A stretch of 64,000 nt of DNA from Chitinophaga pinensis. GTDB taxonomy: Bacteria; Bacteroidota; Bacteroidia; NS11-12g; UBA955. How positions within the stretch are numbered: the first letter of the stretch is position 1; each line of letters begins with the position of its first letter. Shown here one piece after another: positions 19,167 through 28,823 of this stretch. Below the pieces are notes generated by a model. That model searched no databases and was not told where the DNA came from. It saw nothing but the letters and a program-made list of their open reading frames with translations. The translations under genes were made by a program, and so were the position numbers. The stretch is taken from NCBI GenBank assembly GCA_945871905.1, contig CAMBXL010000003.1, positions 124,001 to 188,000 on the forward strand. Reading direction: 5' to 3'.

Positions 19167-21608
19167 TTAGTTTGATTTAGTAATCGTTTGGTTTATTTTA
19201 TTTGTAATTTGTATCGACTCAATAACAGAAGAGTTGAACGTATCATCCATTTGCATGTAGGCAACTGTTGAAGAGGTTTCTGCACCGAATCTTTTCTTTT
19301 CTAATGTAGCTGTAAATCCTAGATTAATACTTTCACAATTAAGTTCTTTTGCTCTTTTTAACACATTGTAAATGGCTAGTCTGTATACACTGAATTCTGC
19401 CTCAAATGATTTATCAATACCTATAAACATTGCATTGTAGGTTTTACCTGATATGTAGTTAAACACTACTGAAATTTCTTTGTCAGGCGATTCAGATGGA
19501 CGTAATGAAAGGATATCCCAGTTTTTAAAAGAGGCTATGTCTGTAAACAATTTATCAGGCAAATCAAATGTGTTTAATTTCAAACTGCTATTTTTAATTT
19601 GCTTGTAGAGTGATTTCCAATTGTGAATATTTAACTCTGTTGGTTCTTTTATCACTTTACATATAATTTTATCCTCGAATCTTTGAACTTCACTTCTAAA
19701 GTGTTTTCTATACTTTTTAGGCAAAGTCATGCTATACTCATAAATATCATTCCAATTTAGGGATTCAATAACGTGACGCTCGGGCATGGTTGTTTTAAAA
19801 TAACCATTTTCCAACATGAATTTATCAAGTTCGTAGTTATTGTCTTCAAAATCACGCAACATGATGTTTCCTGCGTTGTATTTTTTCATTAATGAACCAC
19901 CAAAATTGAACAATTCGTCAATAGCTGCTTTATGTAAACTGTTTTTGGTATTAATATAAATGTGTTCGCCCTCTGTTAAAAGAGAACCGGCCATCACCAT
20001 TTTAGAAGTTAGGTAATAAGGATCTTCTGTTCTTCTGATGTTTTCAATAAAGTCGGAAATGGCTTCGTGTGACAACATATCGTCTTTACTAATAGTCGTT
20101 GTAAAGAAAGTAGAGAGAACCACTTCGCCTTTATCATCTTTAACGATGATGTAATCAAATTCCCAATTGTTTTCTTTTTGAGGATTTCCTTTATAAACAG
20201 ACTCAAGGAACAACATACCATCGTAATCGAAACTACCTTTACCCTCATAAATAGAATTCCAAACTTCAGGTTGAATGTCTTTAATGGTTTCGTATTTTTC
20301 GACTACTAGCTGAGAAGCATTTAAAATCGTTTCTACTTGTTCAATGATATCATTATTGACTTTACTTTCTATTCCAAACGCTTTGTTAATTTGTTCAATA
20401 CTAAAATTATGCTCAACCAGCGCTTCATTAAAATGACGGTTCATAGAATCAATCATTTTTTCAATCTGCTCAAAAGTATGAAGTCGAGTTATAGTAAAAC
20501 GTACGCCAGTATTTTTGATTGGTACAGCAGGGAATGCGCCTAAATTGGTGTAAAAACCATCATCGAGCATTTTCTTAATAACCTGATAGCCAATTTTATG
20601 CAAACCAACCCCAATAAAGAAAACGGGAGAATTTAAATCTTTGATAAGAGGTAAATTGGTTTTCTTAATCATTAGGTTAGCAAAATTGATATTATCATTC
20701 AATGCCGTTTGCATTGTTTTTATTTCCTTAGACAAGTGAAGATCTGCTGAAGCAATAGCTGCACCAAGGGCGGCAGGTTGCATTGGACCTGAGGTAATCA
20801 TTGGACCGCCGCAAGTTCTAACAAAATTGCACATTTCCTCATTTGAAAAAACCATAACAGCACCCCCTGTTGCAAAGGCTTTTGCTAAACTAATAGCTAA
20901 AACCATTTTGGGGTGCAAAGATTTTTTGTTCAACACATAACCACGACCATGTTTACCATAGCAGCTCATTCCATGGGCATCATCTACATAAAAATGAAAT
21001 TTTTCATGTTTGTCCATTAGGTCATACACCTTTTCTACAGGGGTGCCGTCACCATACATGGAGTAAATACCATCAGCGAAATACCAAACTTTTTCGTGTT
21101 TTTTGCTCAACTCTTCAATTCTAGTTTCCAAAAGATCCATTCTATTGTGTCTTAAAAGCTCAATATGAACACCTTTGGGCTTAAGTAAAGTTACAGCAGT
21201 TTGTACAGAATTGTGGACTTGGTGGTCGAGAATAACAGCGTCATTTAGACCAACAATGACAGGAACAGTGGCTATGTGTCCAAGAGTAGTAGTGGGAACC
21301 ACAACACAGTGACCATCAAAGATTTTGTTAAACTTAGATTCTAATATTCTGTAGTGATAAGAGGACAGATAGGCACGAGAGGCCGAAAACTGTGTGCCGT
21401 AGTTTCTTATTGCTTTGGTAGCACCCTCTTTTAAGCGTTCATCAAACTCCAAACCAAGATAACTACATGAGCTAAAGTTAACAGCGTTTATTTGATTGAT
21501 TGTAATATAATTACCATTTAAAACTTCGTCAGAAACATCTAAATGAAGAATTCCACTGTTCTTTCCATCATTAATTACATTGAATACTATGTTGAGTAAA
21601 TTATTCAT
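19167..21608 (-). CDS. Bifunctional alpha-oxoamine synthase-like PLP enzyme fused to GNAT domain
   Basis: 813 residues. Residues 1-400 are an alpha-oxoamine synthase (BioF/KBL/serine palmitoyltransferase fold). They include NFSSCSYLGLEF, ASRAYLSS, the PLP pocket VDDAHGMSCYGKHGRG (about 208-223) and Schiff-base Lys243 in SLAKAFATGG. These enzymes join an amino acid to an acyl-CoA/ACP with decarboxylation. Residues 430-800 resemble a FemAB/Acetyltransf_6-type GNAT fold (LPKKYRKHFRSEVQRFEDK; the SINLGFTATLEKKRFGA end motif). The pairing suggests formation of a long-chain aminoketone followed by N-acylation, as in sphingolipid or sulfonolipid synthesis, in one polypeptide; this is inference. It is divergent from a two-component cluster, with a small gene downstream. 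Confidence 0.82.
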   Translation of the reverse strand: MNNLLNIVFNVINDGKNSGILHLDVSDEVLNGNYITINQINAVNFSSCSYLGLEFDERLKEGATKAIRNYGTQFSASRAYLSSYHYRILESKFNKIFDGHCVVVPTTTLGHIATVPVIVGLNDAVILDHQVHNSVQTAVTLLKPKGVHIELLRHNRMDLLETRIEELSKKHEKVWYFADGIYSMYGDGTPVEKVYDLMDKHEKFHFYVDDAHGMSCYGKHGRGYVLNKKSLHPKMVLAISLAKAFATGGAVMVFSNEEMCNFVRTCGGPMITSGPMQPAALGAAIASADLHLSKEIKTMQTALNDNINFANLMIKKTNLPLIKDLNSPVFFIGVGLHKIGYQVIKKMLDDGFYTNLGAFPAVPIKNTGVRFTITRLHTFEQIEKMIDSMNRHFNEALVEHNFSIEQINKAFGIESKVNNDIIEQVETILNASQLVVEKYETIKDIQPEVWNSIYEGKGSFDYDGMLFLESVYKGNPQKENNWEFDYIIVKDDKGEVVLSTFFTTTISKDDMLSHEAISDFIENIRRTEDPYYLTSKMVMAGSLLTEGEHIYINTKNSLHKAAIDELFNFGGSLMKKYNAGNIMLRDFEDNNYELDKFMLENGYFKTTMPERHVIESLNWNDIYEYSMTLPKKYRKHFRSEVQRFEDKIICKVIKEPTELNIHNWKSLYKQIKNSSLKLNTFDLPDKLFTDIASFKNWDILSLRPSESPDKEISVVFNYISGKTYNAMFIGIDKSFEAEFSVYRLAIYNVLKRAKELNCESINLGFTATLEKKRFGAETSSTVAYMQMDDTFNSSVIESIQITNKINQTITKSN

Positions 21609-21699
21609 TATTTCTTTTGGTTAATTAATTATTTCATTAATATTGCAAACATCATTCATATAAATAACATAAAAAATAAGATGATAAACCCAAATGTTA

Positions 21700-21748
21700 A
21701 TAAGCGCTTATACTCATACACCAAAAGTGACTAGTATTTAATACTAGT
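21700..21748. promoter_or_regulatory. Two perfect palindromes in a divergent intergenic region
   Basis: Between the AOS-GNAT gene and the STAS/kinase/regulator operon lie ATAAGCGCTTAT (21700-21711) and ACTAGTATTTAATACTAGT (21730-21748, 9-bp arms around one T). Their placement between divergent starts suggests operators, possibly for the LuxR-type regulator encoded next door. Confidence 0.45.
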
Positions 21749-21770
21749 AAAATTTAAAAATACTTGCAAA

Positions 21771-22148
21771 ATGGAAATATTCGAAAATAATATCATCAAA
21801 ATGGAAATTATTGATGATATCATGCATGCCACATACAAAAAAGGCATGAAGATAGAACTTGAGGATGCCAAGAATATTGTTGATGAAAGACTCAAAATGC
21901 TCAAAGGCAGAGTATTACCTTCCATTGTTTTTGACGGTGGAGTAGTAAGTTTAGACAAAGCTGCAAGAGATTATTTTTCTTCAGTAGAAGGCACCCAAGG
22001 TATAAAATGTGTGGCTATTGTTCAAAGTTCAATGTTTAGTAAAATGCTTGTTAATTTCTTTTTGAAAATTACTAAACCAAAATTAAAAGTTAAAGCATTT
22101 GATGATTCTATTGAAGCAATTGCTTGGCTCCATTCTCAAAAAAAGTAA
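21771..22148 (+). CDS. SpoIIAA/STAS-like small protein
   Basis: 125 residues with the pattern of SpoIIAA-like (STAS/SEC14-fold, DUF7793-type) proteins of Bacteroidota. An N-terminal strand pair (KMEIIDDIMHATYKKGMKI) is followed by helix-strand units, including IVFDGGVVSLDKAARDYFSS and a C-terminal helix in FDDSIEAIAWLHSQK. There is no signal peptide. It is the first gene of a same-strand run with the histidine kinase (12 bp downstream) and response regulator, so it probably feeds into that signalling pathway as a partner or adaptor. The exact family name is from memory. Confidence 0.65.
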   Translation: MEIFENNIIKMEIIDDIMHATYKKGMKIELEDAKNIVDERLKMLKGRVLPSIVFDGGVVSLDKAARDYFSSVEGTQGIKCVAIVQSSMFSKMLVNFFLKITKPKLKVKAFDDSIEAIAWLHSQKK

Positions 22149-22160
22149 ATCTTTAATTTA

Positions 22161-23315
22161 ATGATACCCGTGAAAACTCCATTAAAAGATTTAGAAAATA
22201 GACTAAATAAGATTGAAAACACCTTGGTTTCATATTCTCAAGGCGACTTTTCAAAAAAATTAAACATTTCGGATGATTTTGATACTTTAGATATTATTAT
22301 GTCGGGTATTAATATGTTGGGTGAAGAGTTAAAAGAAATTACTATTAGTAAAAACTTTTTTAACTCCGCTTTCAATTCTGTAACTGATAGTCTGGTTGTA
22401 ATTAACCACCATGGTGAAATTGTAGATTATAATAACAGTTTTATTTCAATGCTTTACTTTGAAGTTGTTGATTTAAAATGGCAAAAAGTAACTCAATTTG
22501 TAAAACTTGATGAGTTTGATAAAATTATTAAAAAGGTTGAAAAGGACTTATCCGTTTATACACTCAATACTGAGGTTTTTTCAAACAACAACAATATTCC
22601 TGTGGAATGCAGCATTTCTCCAATCGACCCTCAAAAACGACTTTTTTTAATAAAAATTCAGGACTTAACTGACAAACAGCAAGAGGAAGCTAGAAGAATT
22701 GCCACTATTATTAAAACCCAAGAAGACGAGAGAAACAGAGTTGCCTCCGACTTACATGACAGTGTTGGTCAACAAATTTCTGCACTTAAGTTTTTCATTA
22801 ATTCATTGCAAAATCAAAAAGATGAAAAATTAAAAGATGATTTGTTCAAAAAGACACAAAAAATTATTGATGGCGTTGCTGACGAAATAAGAAATATTTG
22901 TTTCCAATTAATGCCTCGTTCTATCGAAAGATTTGGCTTAATAAAAACAGTAGAACAACTTGCCGATTTAGTTCAATTTAGTACTCAAATCAACTTTACT
23001 CTACATTTGGAACCAATTACACACTTCATAGAACCTAATACCGCTATGTCTGTGTATAGAATTATACAAGAATTTGTAAATAATTCAATTAAACATTCCA
23101 GTTGTAAAAACATCTTTATTGATTTAAAAGCAGACCAATCTAATTTATTGTTAAAAATGGCAGATGATGGCGTTGGTTTTGACAATAACACCATTAACAA
23201 AGGCAATGGTATTGATAATATGAACCTAAGAGTAAACTATCTAAATGGTGATATCAATATTAAAACTCAAAAAGATGAAGGTGTCTCCATAGAAATTATT
23301 ATTCCATTAAAATAA
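22161..23315 (+). CDS. Cytoplasmic PAS-domain sensor histidine kinase (HisKA_3)
   Basis: 384 residues with no transmembrane segment, so it is a soluble sensor. Residues about 65-170 form a PAS domain (SAFNSVTDSLVVINHHGEIV). The dimerisation/phosphoacceptor helix of the NarX/DegS type contains EDERNRVASDLHDSVGQQ with phospho-His199. The HATPase domain has the N-box EFVNNSIKHS (Asn307/308), DDGVGFD and GNGIDNMNLR. HisKA_3 kinases pair with LuxR-type regulators, and one begins 12 bp downstream. The residue-20-60 region (SYSQGDFSKKL) looks like a HAMP-derived linker. The signal is unknown. Confidence 0.92.
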   Translation: MIPVKTPLKDLENRLNKIENTLVSYSQGDFSKKLNISDDFDTLDIIMSGINMLGEELKEITISKNFFNSAFNSVTDSLVVINHHGEIVDYNNSFISMLYFEVVDLKWQKVTQFVKLDEFDKIIKKVEKDLSVYTLNTEVFSNNNNIPVECSISPIDPQKRLFLIKIQDLTDKQQEEARRIATIIKTQEDERNRVASDLHDSVGQQISALKFFINSLQNQKDEKLKDDLFKKTQKIIDGVADEIRNICFQLMPRSIERFGLIKTVEQLADLVQFSTQINFTLHLEPITHFIEPNTAMSVYRIIQEFVNNSIKHSSCKNIFIDLKADQSNLLLKMADDGVGFDNNTINKGNGIDNMNLRVNYLNGDINIKTQKDEGVSIEIIIPLK

Positions 23316-23327
23316 AAAATATAACTT

Positions 23328-24020
23328 ATGAATAAAGCCATAAAAGTTCTCATTGTTGATGATTTTGAAATGATAAGAGATGGTTTAAGAACCATGCTTG
23401 AAATAGGTGATGGGCAAGTTACTTATAAAGTTTTCGACACCGACAAGCTCGATGTTGCTATCAAAACAGCAAGAAAAGAAGAAATTGACGTCGCTTTAGT
23501 TGATTACCAACTAGTTGACTTAGACGGAGCGCTTGTTACATCTGAACTCAAAATAGTAAATCCTGACATAAAAATTATTGGTATATCCAACTACAATGAA
23601 TTGAACTACATTCAAGACATGGTTACTGCAGGCGCAAATGGCTATGTTCTTAAAAACGTATCTCATAACGAACTAGTAAGTGGCATTGATAAGGTATTAA
23701 GAGGGGGTGTGGTGTTTTCTCCTGAAGTGTCTCAATTGATGACCTTCCAATACTATAAACATTTAACTTCTAAACCTACCACTTATAACCTAACTGTTAA
23801 TAAAGATGCTGGACTTGTAGAAATGCTTTCCAACAGAGAAAAAGAAATAATGACTCTTATTGCTCAGGAACATACCAATGATGAAATTGCAAATAAACTC
23901 TCTATAAGTAAAAGAACTGTTGACAACCATAGACAAAATATCCTAAATAAATTGGAAGTTAAAAACTCTATGGGATTGATGATGATGGCTATAAAAAGTG
24001 GCTTAATTGAAATAAATTAA
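23328..24020 (+). CDS. NarL/FixJ-type LuxR-family response regulator
   Basis: 230 residues. The receiver domain has the acidic pair Asp11/Asp12 (IVDDFEM), phosphoacceptor Asp59 (ALVDYQL) and the switch Lys (GYVLKN). A C-terminal LuxR HTH (LSNREKEIMTLIAQ; ANKLSISKRTVDNHRQNILNK) binds DNA. It is the cognate partner of the adjacent kinase and completes a STAS-kinase-regulator operon. Likely targets include the palindromes at 21700-21748 or the subtilase gene downstream; neither can be shown from sequence alone. Confidence 0.93.
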   Translation: MNKAIKVLIVDDFEMIRDGLRTMLEIGDGQVTYKVFDTDKLDVAIKTARKEEIDVALVDYQLVDLDGALVTSELKIVNPDIKIIGISNYNELNYIQDMVTAGANGYVLKNVSHNELVSGIDKVLRGGVVFSPEVSQLMTFQYYKHLTSKPTTYNLTVNKDAGLVEMLSNREKEIMTLIAQEHTNDEIANKLSISKRTVDNHRQNILNKLEVKNSMGLMMMAIKSGLIEIN

Positions 24021-24040
24021 CTTTTTAAACCAAATTTTTT

Positions 24041-24048
24041 TAACTTTG
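24041..24048 (+). promoter_or_regulatory. Candidate -7 promoter element of the subtilase gene
   Basis: TAACTTTG matches TAnnTTTG and ends only 8 bp before the ATG at 24057. If used, transcription would start at or next to the start codon (leaderless or nearly so). Confidence 0.4.
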
Positions 24049-24056
24049 TATTTCAC

Positions 24057-27000
24057 ATGGTTAAAAATTTTACCAGTTTATTAGCTTTAATTTTAGCTTT
24101 TTATTCCTTTAATACCTTTGCTCAATCGCAACAATTTGGGCTAGTTCATTCTTCTGTATTAAATTCCCCTCTTGGCAGTATTTCCATAAAATCCTATGGG
24201 TTTTATTCCCCTGATAGTGTCTATGTAGGTGTCATTAACAGCAATAAATCCTTATTTATTCAACCATTAACAACGACTCAAAAAATTTATTCTTTATGGA
24301 AAAATGAAGATTCAATCTCACAAACTGTAACTGTTTATTGTTTTGAAGCTTCACATTTAACTGAACTATCCAAATGGATCTCTGAAAACCACCCCGAAGC
24401 TAATTTTACCCATAGAAAGAGCTTTAATGCATTAACGCTCAGAACGACTAATGAAACTATTTTAGAAATTGCAAATATAAATTATATAAAAAGAATTATT
24501 TACCAATCTCCAACCGTTCAAAATTTTAATTTCTTAGAGAGAGGCAATCACCGCGTCAATTCTTTTGCACCTACATTCCCTTTGAATGACACAAATGCGT
24601 TGACAGGCAAAAACATAATAATAGGGGAATGGGATGGTGGCAATATAGGCAATCACATCGACCTGAATAATCGTGTTAAAATCATTAAAGCCCCCAACTA
24701 TAGCAGTCATGCCACACACGTTGCAGGAACTATGTCTGGCGCAGGTAATTTGAACCCATTATACCGAGGAATGGCCCCTGAATCTTTTGTTTTCAGTTGG
24801 GATTTTATGGGTGATATTCCCGTTGAAATGGATACTAATAAGTCGAAATACAACTATGTGCTTACTCAAAATTCTTATGGTTACTGGACTAGTCAATGTA
24901 TTTCATTTGCCAATTATGATGGCACTAGCACTGAAATGGATTTATTATCTAACAAACACCCCGATTTGTTACATGTGTATGCAGCGGCTAATTCTAGGTC
25001 GATGAATTGTATTGCTGGCGGCTATGGTACTATCACATCGGGTTTCCAAAGTGCAAAAAATACACTTTCTGTAGCGGCTGTAACTGCCCAAGATGCTGAA
25101 GCTAGTTTTAGTAGTGCCGGACCTACAAGAGATGGCCGTTTTAAACCTGAAATTGCAGCCTCAGGTGTTAATGTAATAAGCACTATTGCAACCAATGGAT
25201 ATGGTTCTAGCAGTGGCACTTCAATGGCTACTCCAGGAGCTACAGGATCATTGGCATTGCTTTATCAAAAATTTAATTCAATTCATGGTTACACGCCAAT
25301 TAATTATTTGGCAAAAAACATTATTGCAAATGGTGCCGATGATGTGGGTAATCTTGGCCCTGATTTTAAACATGGTTTTGGAAGAATTAATGGCCAAAAT
25401 TCGCTTGAAATAATAGATTCTAATTCTTGGAAAATAGACAGCATTGGCAACAATCAATTTACCGACGATACCATTTACTTGAGTCCTCAATTGCATCAAC
25501 TAAAAGTAATGTTAACTTGGAATGACCCTGAGGTAAATCCTAGTAGTAACCCTATCCTAGTAAATGATTTAGATTTAATTATTATCGACTCTGCAGGCAA
25601 TTCCATACTCCCTTGGTGGTGTAATCCTGTATCTCCTGCCAACTTAGCTATTCGCAAACGCGATAGTTTAAATAACATCGAACAAGTCACTATTCTAAAT
25701 CCACCTTCTGGTAGATATATTATCAGGGTTTTTGGCAAAAAAATCCCTAATGGCTTACATCCTTTTGCCGTTTCTTACCTCAAAGAAAAGAAAGGCATTT
25801 CTGTAGTATATCCTAATGGCAATGAAACCATGGAAGCCCCATCATCTGCTGCCAAATCACAACTTATTCGTTGGGATGCCAAAGGGGTAACTGGCACTTT
25901 CACACTTCAATTTTCAAGAGACAGCGGCGCTAATTATACCAATATTGTCAGCGGAATTGCCAATAATGTCCGTTCATTTGCTTGGCAAAATTTACCCGAC
26001 ACTGTTAGTACTTCCAAAGCACTTATTCGAATTTTTGTGGGTAGTAATGGCTCAACAGATGAATCTAATCAAACCTTTGATATTACCAGAAATGTTACCG
26101 GTGGAATTACTTTCAAAACCTGTGATAGTCAGGTTTATATTAGTTGGCGCAAAAACCCTCAAACATCCTTTTATCGCATTCACCAATTAATAGATGGTCA
26201 AATGAAAATGATAGGCACTACTGCTGATACCAATTTCTTAGTTTCACAACTCAAAAACTATACGCAAAATTGGTTTGCCTTGTCACGAAAACATTTAAAT
26301 GGCGCGGAAAGTCAAAGAACAATAGCCTTTTCTGTAACGCCAGATTCACTCACTAAACCTCCTAAAATACTACTGCAACCTGTAGACAGTATGGTGTGTT
26401 ATACGCAACTTTACCATATTAAATCACGAGCTAAGGGCAGTGCTCCCCTCCAAGCTGTGTGGCAATATCAAACTCTTAACAATCCTAATTGGACTAATTT
26501 TGGGGTTAATACGGATTCTCTAGTTTTGAATTCTTACTTTAACAAGCCTTTGGTTTTTGTTAGAAGAATGTACACCAATCAATGTTTGGCTCCTGTTTAC
26601 ACCCGAACCGCTCGTTTTGATATAGACACCCCAATTCAAGTGAAATTAGTAAACAGAGATACGACCGTTTGCTTATACAGCAATGTTAAGGACTCTTTAA
26701 TTGTCAAAAGCCAAACAAAACCTATGATTATTTGGTTCAAGGATTCATTGCAAGTAACAGACACTTTGTACAAAGGGTACGCTAACACTTACAGTTCTAT
26801 TATCTCTTCTGCAAGATTTATATGGGCTCAAGTCCGAAATTTGTGTGGAACTGTCAATACAAAAGACCTTTCAAAAAATGCTTTGCTTGATGGTAGAAAC
26901 CAATATCAGTTATTCCCCAAACCAGCAATAAATAGTCCCGACACTTTGAGCGCTTGTATTGGCGAAACCATCACTATTAAACCAATCCTTTCAGGAGGTA

Positions 27001-28823
27001 GACCAGGATTTCAACAGTGTATTATTCAAACCAAAGACAGTTTGTATTTTAAGAATGAGATTTCTTTAAAAATCAACGAAAATCAGATTGTAAAAGTTTT
27101 CTATTTTGACCAATGTTACCCTGACACAAGTTTCAAAACCATTTATATCCAAAACAAAGCCCCGTTGAGCTTAAACAAAGAGAGCGATACTACTATTTGT
27201 TACTTAGAATCTGCCCAAATTAAATTGAATGTAAAAGGCGGAAATGGCACTTACTTTTACCAATGGAAAGACACCAATTGGTCGACCCCGCTGAGAACAT
27301 TTAACAACTTAAAAACCACACAGACTTGGTCTGTCATTATCACCGATTTGTGTACCGAAAAATCTATTTTTGACACCACACAAATTGTTGTATTAAGTCC
27401 TTTAAGTGGAGTAATTATTCCAAATAAAGACATCTTGTGCTATGGTAATCAATTAGAGTTGAACTACAGTCCTAATGGAGGCAACAGTAAAAATTACCAA
27501 ATACAATGGAAACCAAATGGACTAAGCGGATTTTCACCCAATAAAACTGCACAAAAAAGCGAAACGATAATCGCAACTTTGAGCGATGGTTGTAGCCCCT
27601 CTTTTACTGATTCAGTAAGCATTTTCGTTTACAATCCTTTGTCTGTTCAAATAAACAAAACAGACACTTGGTGTTACCAAAAACCCATTACATTGAATGC
27701 TGTTTCGAATGGCGGAAAACCTGGACAAAGCAGCGTGAAATGGTTGAATTTTAATGCCACAGGGTCTAACTATTCTTTTTTACCTACACAGTCGCAAGCC
27801 ATCATAGTAGAATTGAGTGATGCTTGTTCTCAACCCAATGCATTCGACACATTATTCCTAAATGTATTTGAGCCTTTAAGTTTAATTACTATTCCCGACA
27901 CACAAGTTTGTTTTGGCCAATCATTGCAATTATCGAGCAAAGCAGAAGGAGGAAAAACAAATTCTTACCGTTATTTTGTTGACCAATTGCCTCAAAAGGA
28001 ATGGTTTATTGATTCCTTTAAAACGCAATCTTATAGGTATAAAGTGAGCGATGGCTGTGGTGATAGTATTGTAAAGCTAATGACTACTTTTGTAACACCT
28101 GCGCTTGATATTACACCTAAATTTACCAGTAAGTGTAGTTACAATCCGCTTTCAGTTAATTTTAATGCCAATACTTCCAAACAAGTGAATTTCTTATGGG
28201 ACAATGGAAATGCAGGAAATGTACAAGTATTCTACAATAACAAAACCCAAACCTACCGCGTATTGCTCGACGATGCATGTAGTGACACCGCTTGGAAAAC
28301 TGTTCAAGTAGATGTGTCTGATTTTAGTCAAAACAATTTATCATTTACTCGCTTGTTTAGAAAAGAAGTGGAGGTAAATTACCAAAATGTATCGCCTTTC
28401 ACAAGCCGAATAGAGTGGCGTTTAAACTCTGAACTTTCTGCACAAAACGAATTAAAAAAACACAATTACGAGCAATATGGCCAATACACTGTTTGTCGTA
28501 TTTTAATGGATAATATTGGTTGCACCGATACGGTTTGTATAGACATTAACAATGCTGACCCTGCGCAATTTAGAAATTTTAATATCAACCTATATCCGAA
28601 TCCTGTGTTTGAAACACTTCAATTTACAAGCAATCAATTCACCAAAAACATGCGAATTGAAATTATAGATGCTGTAGGAAAAACGGTGTTGAAAGACGAC
28701 AAAGATTATCCGGGTGTAACAGAGTTCAAACTAAATATTTCTGCATTAGCTAACGGCACTTACCACCTCAGAATAACCCTGAATGGTGAAGTTAAAACGT
28801 ATCCTTTTGTAAAAATCAACTAG
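24057..28823 (+). CDS. T9SS-exported S8 subtilisin-like serine protease, multidomain
   Basis: 1588 residues. A signal peptide (1-22, ending NTFAQ) precedes a prodomain-like region. The S8 catalytic domain (about 183-450) has Asp193 (GEWDGG, an unusual DGG), His218 (SSHATHVAGTM), oxyanion Asn312 (AAANSRS) and Ser389 (SSGTSMATPGA). A P-domain-like jelly roll follows, then roughly ten Cys-containing Ig-like or SprB-like beta repeats (DTTVCYLES, KDILCYGNQLEL, DTWCYQKPITLN and so on). The last 75 residues (LYPNPVFETLQFTS... GTYHLRITL) are a T9SS sorting domain. It is a predicted surface-attached or released protease. Its last 8 bases overlap the convergent tsaB gene. Confidence 0.9.
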   Translation: MVKNFTSLLALILAFYSFNTFAQSQQFGLVHSSVLNSPLGSISIKSYGFYSPDSVYVGVINSNKSLFIQPLTTTQKIYSLWKNEDSISQTVTVYCFEASHLTELSKWISENHPEANFTHRKSFNALTLRTTNETILEIANINYIKRIIYQSPTVQNFNFLERGNHRVNSFAPTFPLNDTNALTGKNIIIGEWDGGNIGNHIDLNNRVKIIKAPNYSSHATHVAGTMSGAGNLNPLYRGMAPESFVFSWDFMGDIPVEMDTNKSKYNYVLTQNSYGYWTSQCISFANYDGTSTEMDLLSNKHPDLLHVYAAANSRSMNCIAGGYGTITSGFQSAKNTLSVAAVTAQDAEASFSSAGPTRDGRFKPEIAASGVNVISTIATNGYGSSSGTSMATPGATGSLALLYQKFNSIHGYTPINYLAKNIIANGADDVGNLGPDFKHGFGRINGQNSLEIIDSNSWKIDSIGNNQFTDDTIYLSPQLHQLKVMLTWNDPEVNPSSNPILVNDLDLIIIDSAGNSILPWWCNPVSPANLAIRKRDSLNNIEQVTILNPPSGRYIIRVFGKKIPNGLHPFAVSYLKEKKGISVVYPNGNETMEAPSSAAKSQLIRWDAKGVTGTFTLQFSRDSGANYTNIVSGIANNVRSFAWQNLPDTVSTSKALIRIFVGSNGSTDESNQTFDITRNVTGGITFKTCDSQVYISWRKNPQTSFYRIHQLIDGQMKMIGTTADTNFLVSQLKNYTQNWFALSRKHLNGAESQRTIAFSVTPDSLTKPPKILLQPVDSMVCYTQLYHIKSRAKGSAPLQAVWQYQTLNNPNWTNFGVNTDSLVLNSYFNKPLVFVRRMYTNQCLAPVYTRTARFDIDTPIQVKLVNRDTTVCLYSNVKDSLIVKSQTKPMIIWFKDSLQVTDTLYKGYANTYSSIISSARFIWAQVRNLCGTVNTKDLSKNALLDGRNQYQLFPKPAINSPDTLSACIGETITIKPILSGGRPGFQQCIIQTKDSLYFKNEISLKINENQIVKVFYFDQCYPDTSFKTIYIQNKAPLSLNKESDTTICYLESAQIKLNVKGGNGTYFYQWKDTNWSTPLRTFNNLKTTQTWSVIITDLCTEKSIFDTTQIVVLSPLSGVIIPNKDILCYGNQLELNYSPNGGNSKNYQIQWKPNGLSGFSPNKTAQKSETIIATLSDGCSPSFTDSVSIFVYNPLSVQINKTDTWCYQKPITLNAVSNGGKPGQSSVKWLNFNATGSNYSFLPTQSQAIIVELSDACSQPNAFDTLFLNVFEPLSLITIPDTQVCFGQSLQLSSKAEGGKTNSYRYFVDQLPQKEWFIDSFKTQSYRYKVSDGCGDSIVKLMTTFVTPALDITPKFTSKCSYNPLSVNFNANTSKQVNFLWDNGNAGNVQVFYNNKTQTYRVLLDDACSDTAWKTVQVDVSDFSQNNLSFTRLFRKEVEVNYQNVSPFTSRIEWRLNSELSAQNELKKHNYEQYGQYTVCRILMDNIGCTDTVCIDINNADPAQFRNFNINLYPNPVFETLQFTSNQFTKNMRIEIIDAVGKTVLKDDKDYPGVTEFKLNISALANGTYHLRITLNGEVKTYPFVKIN

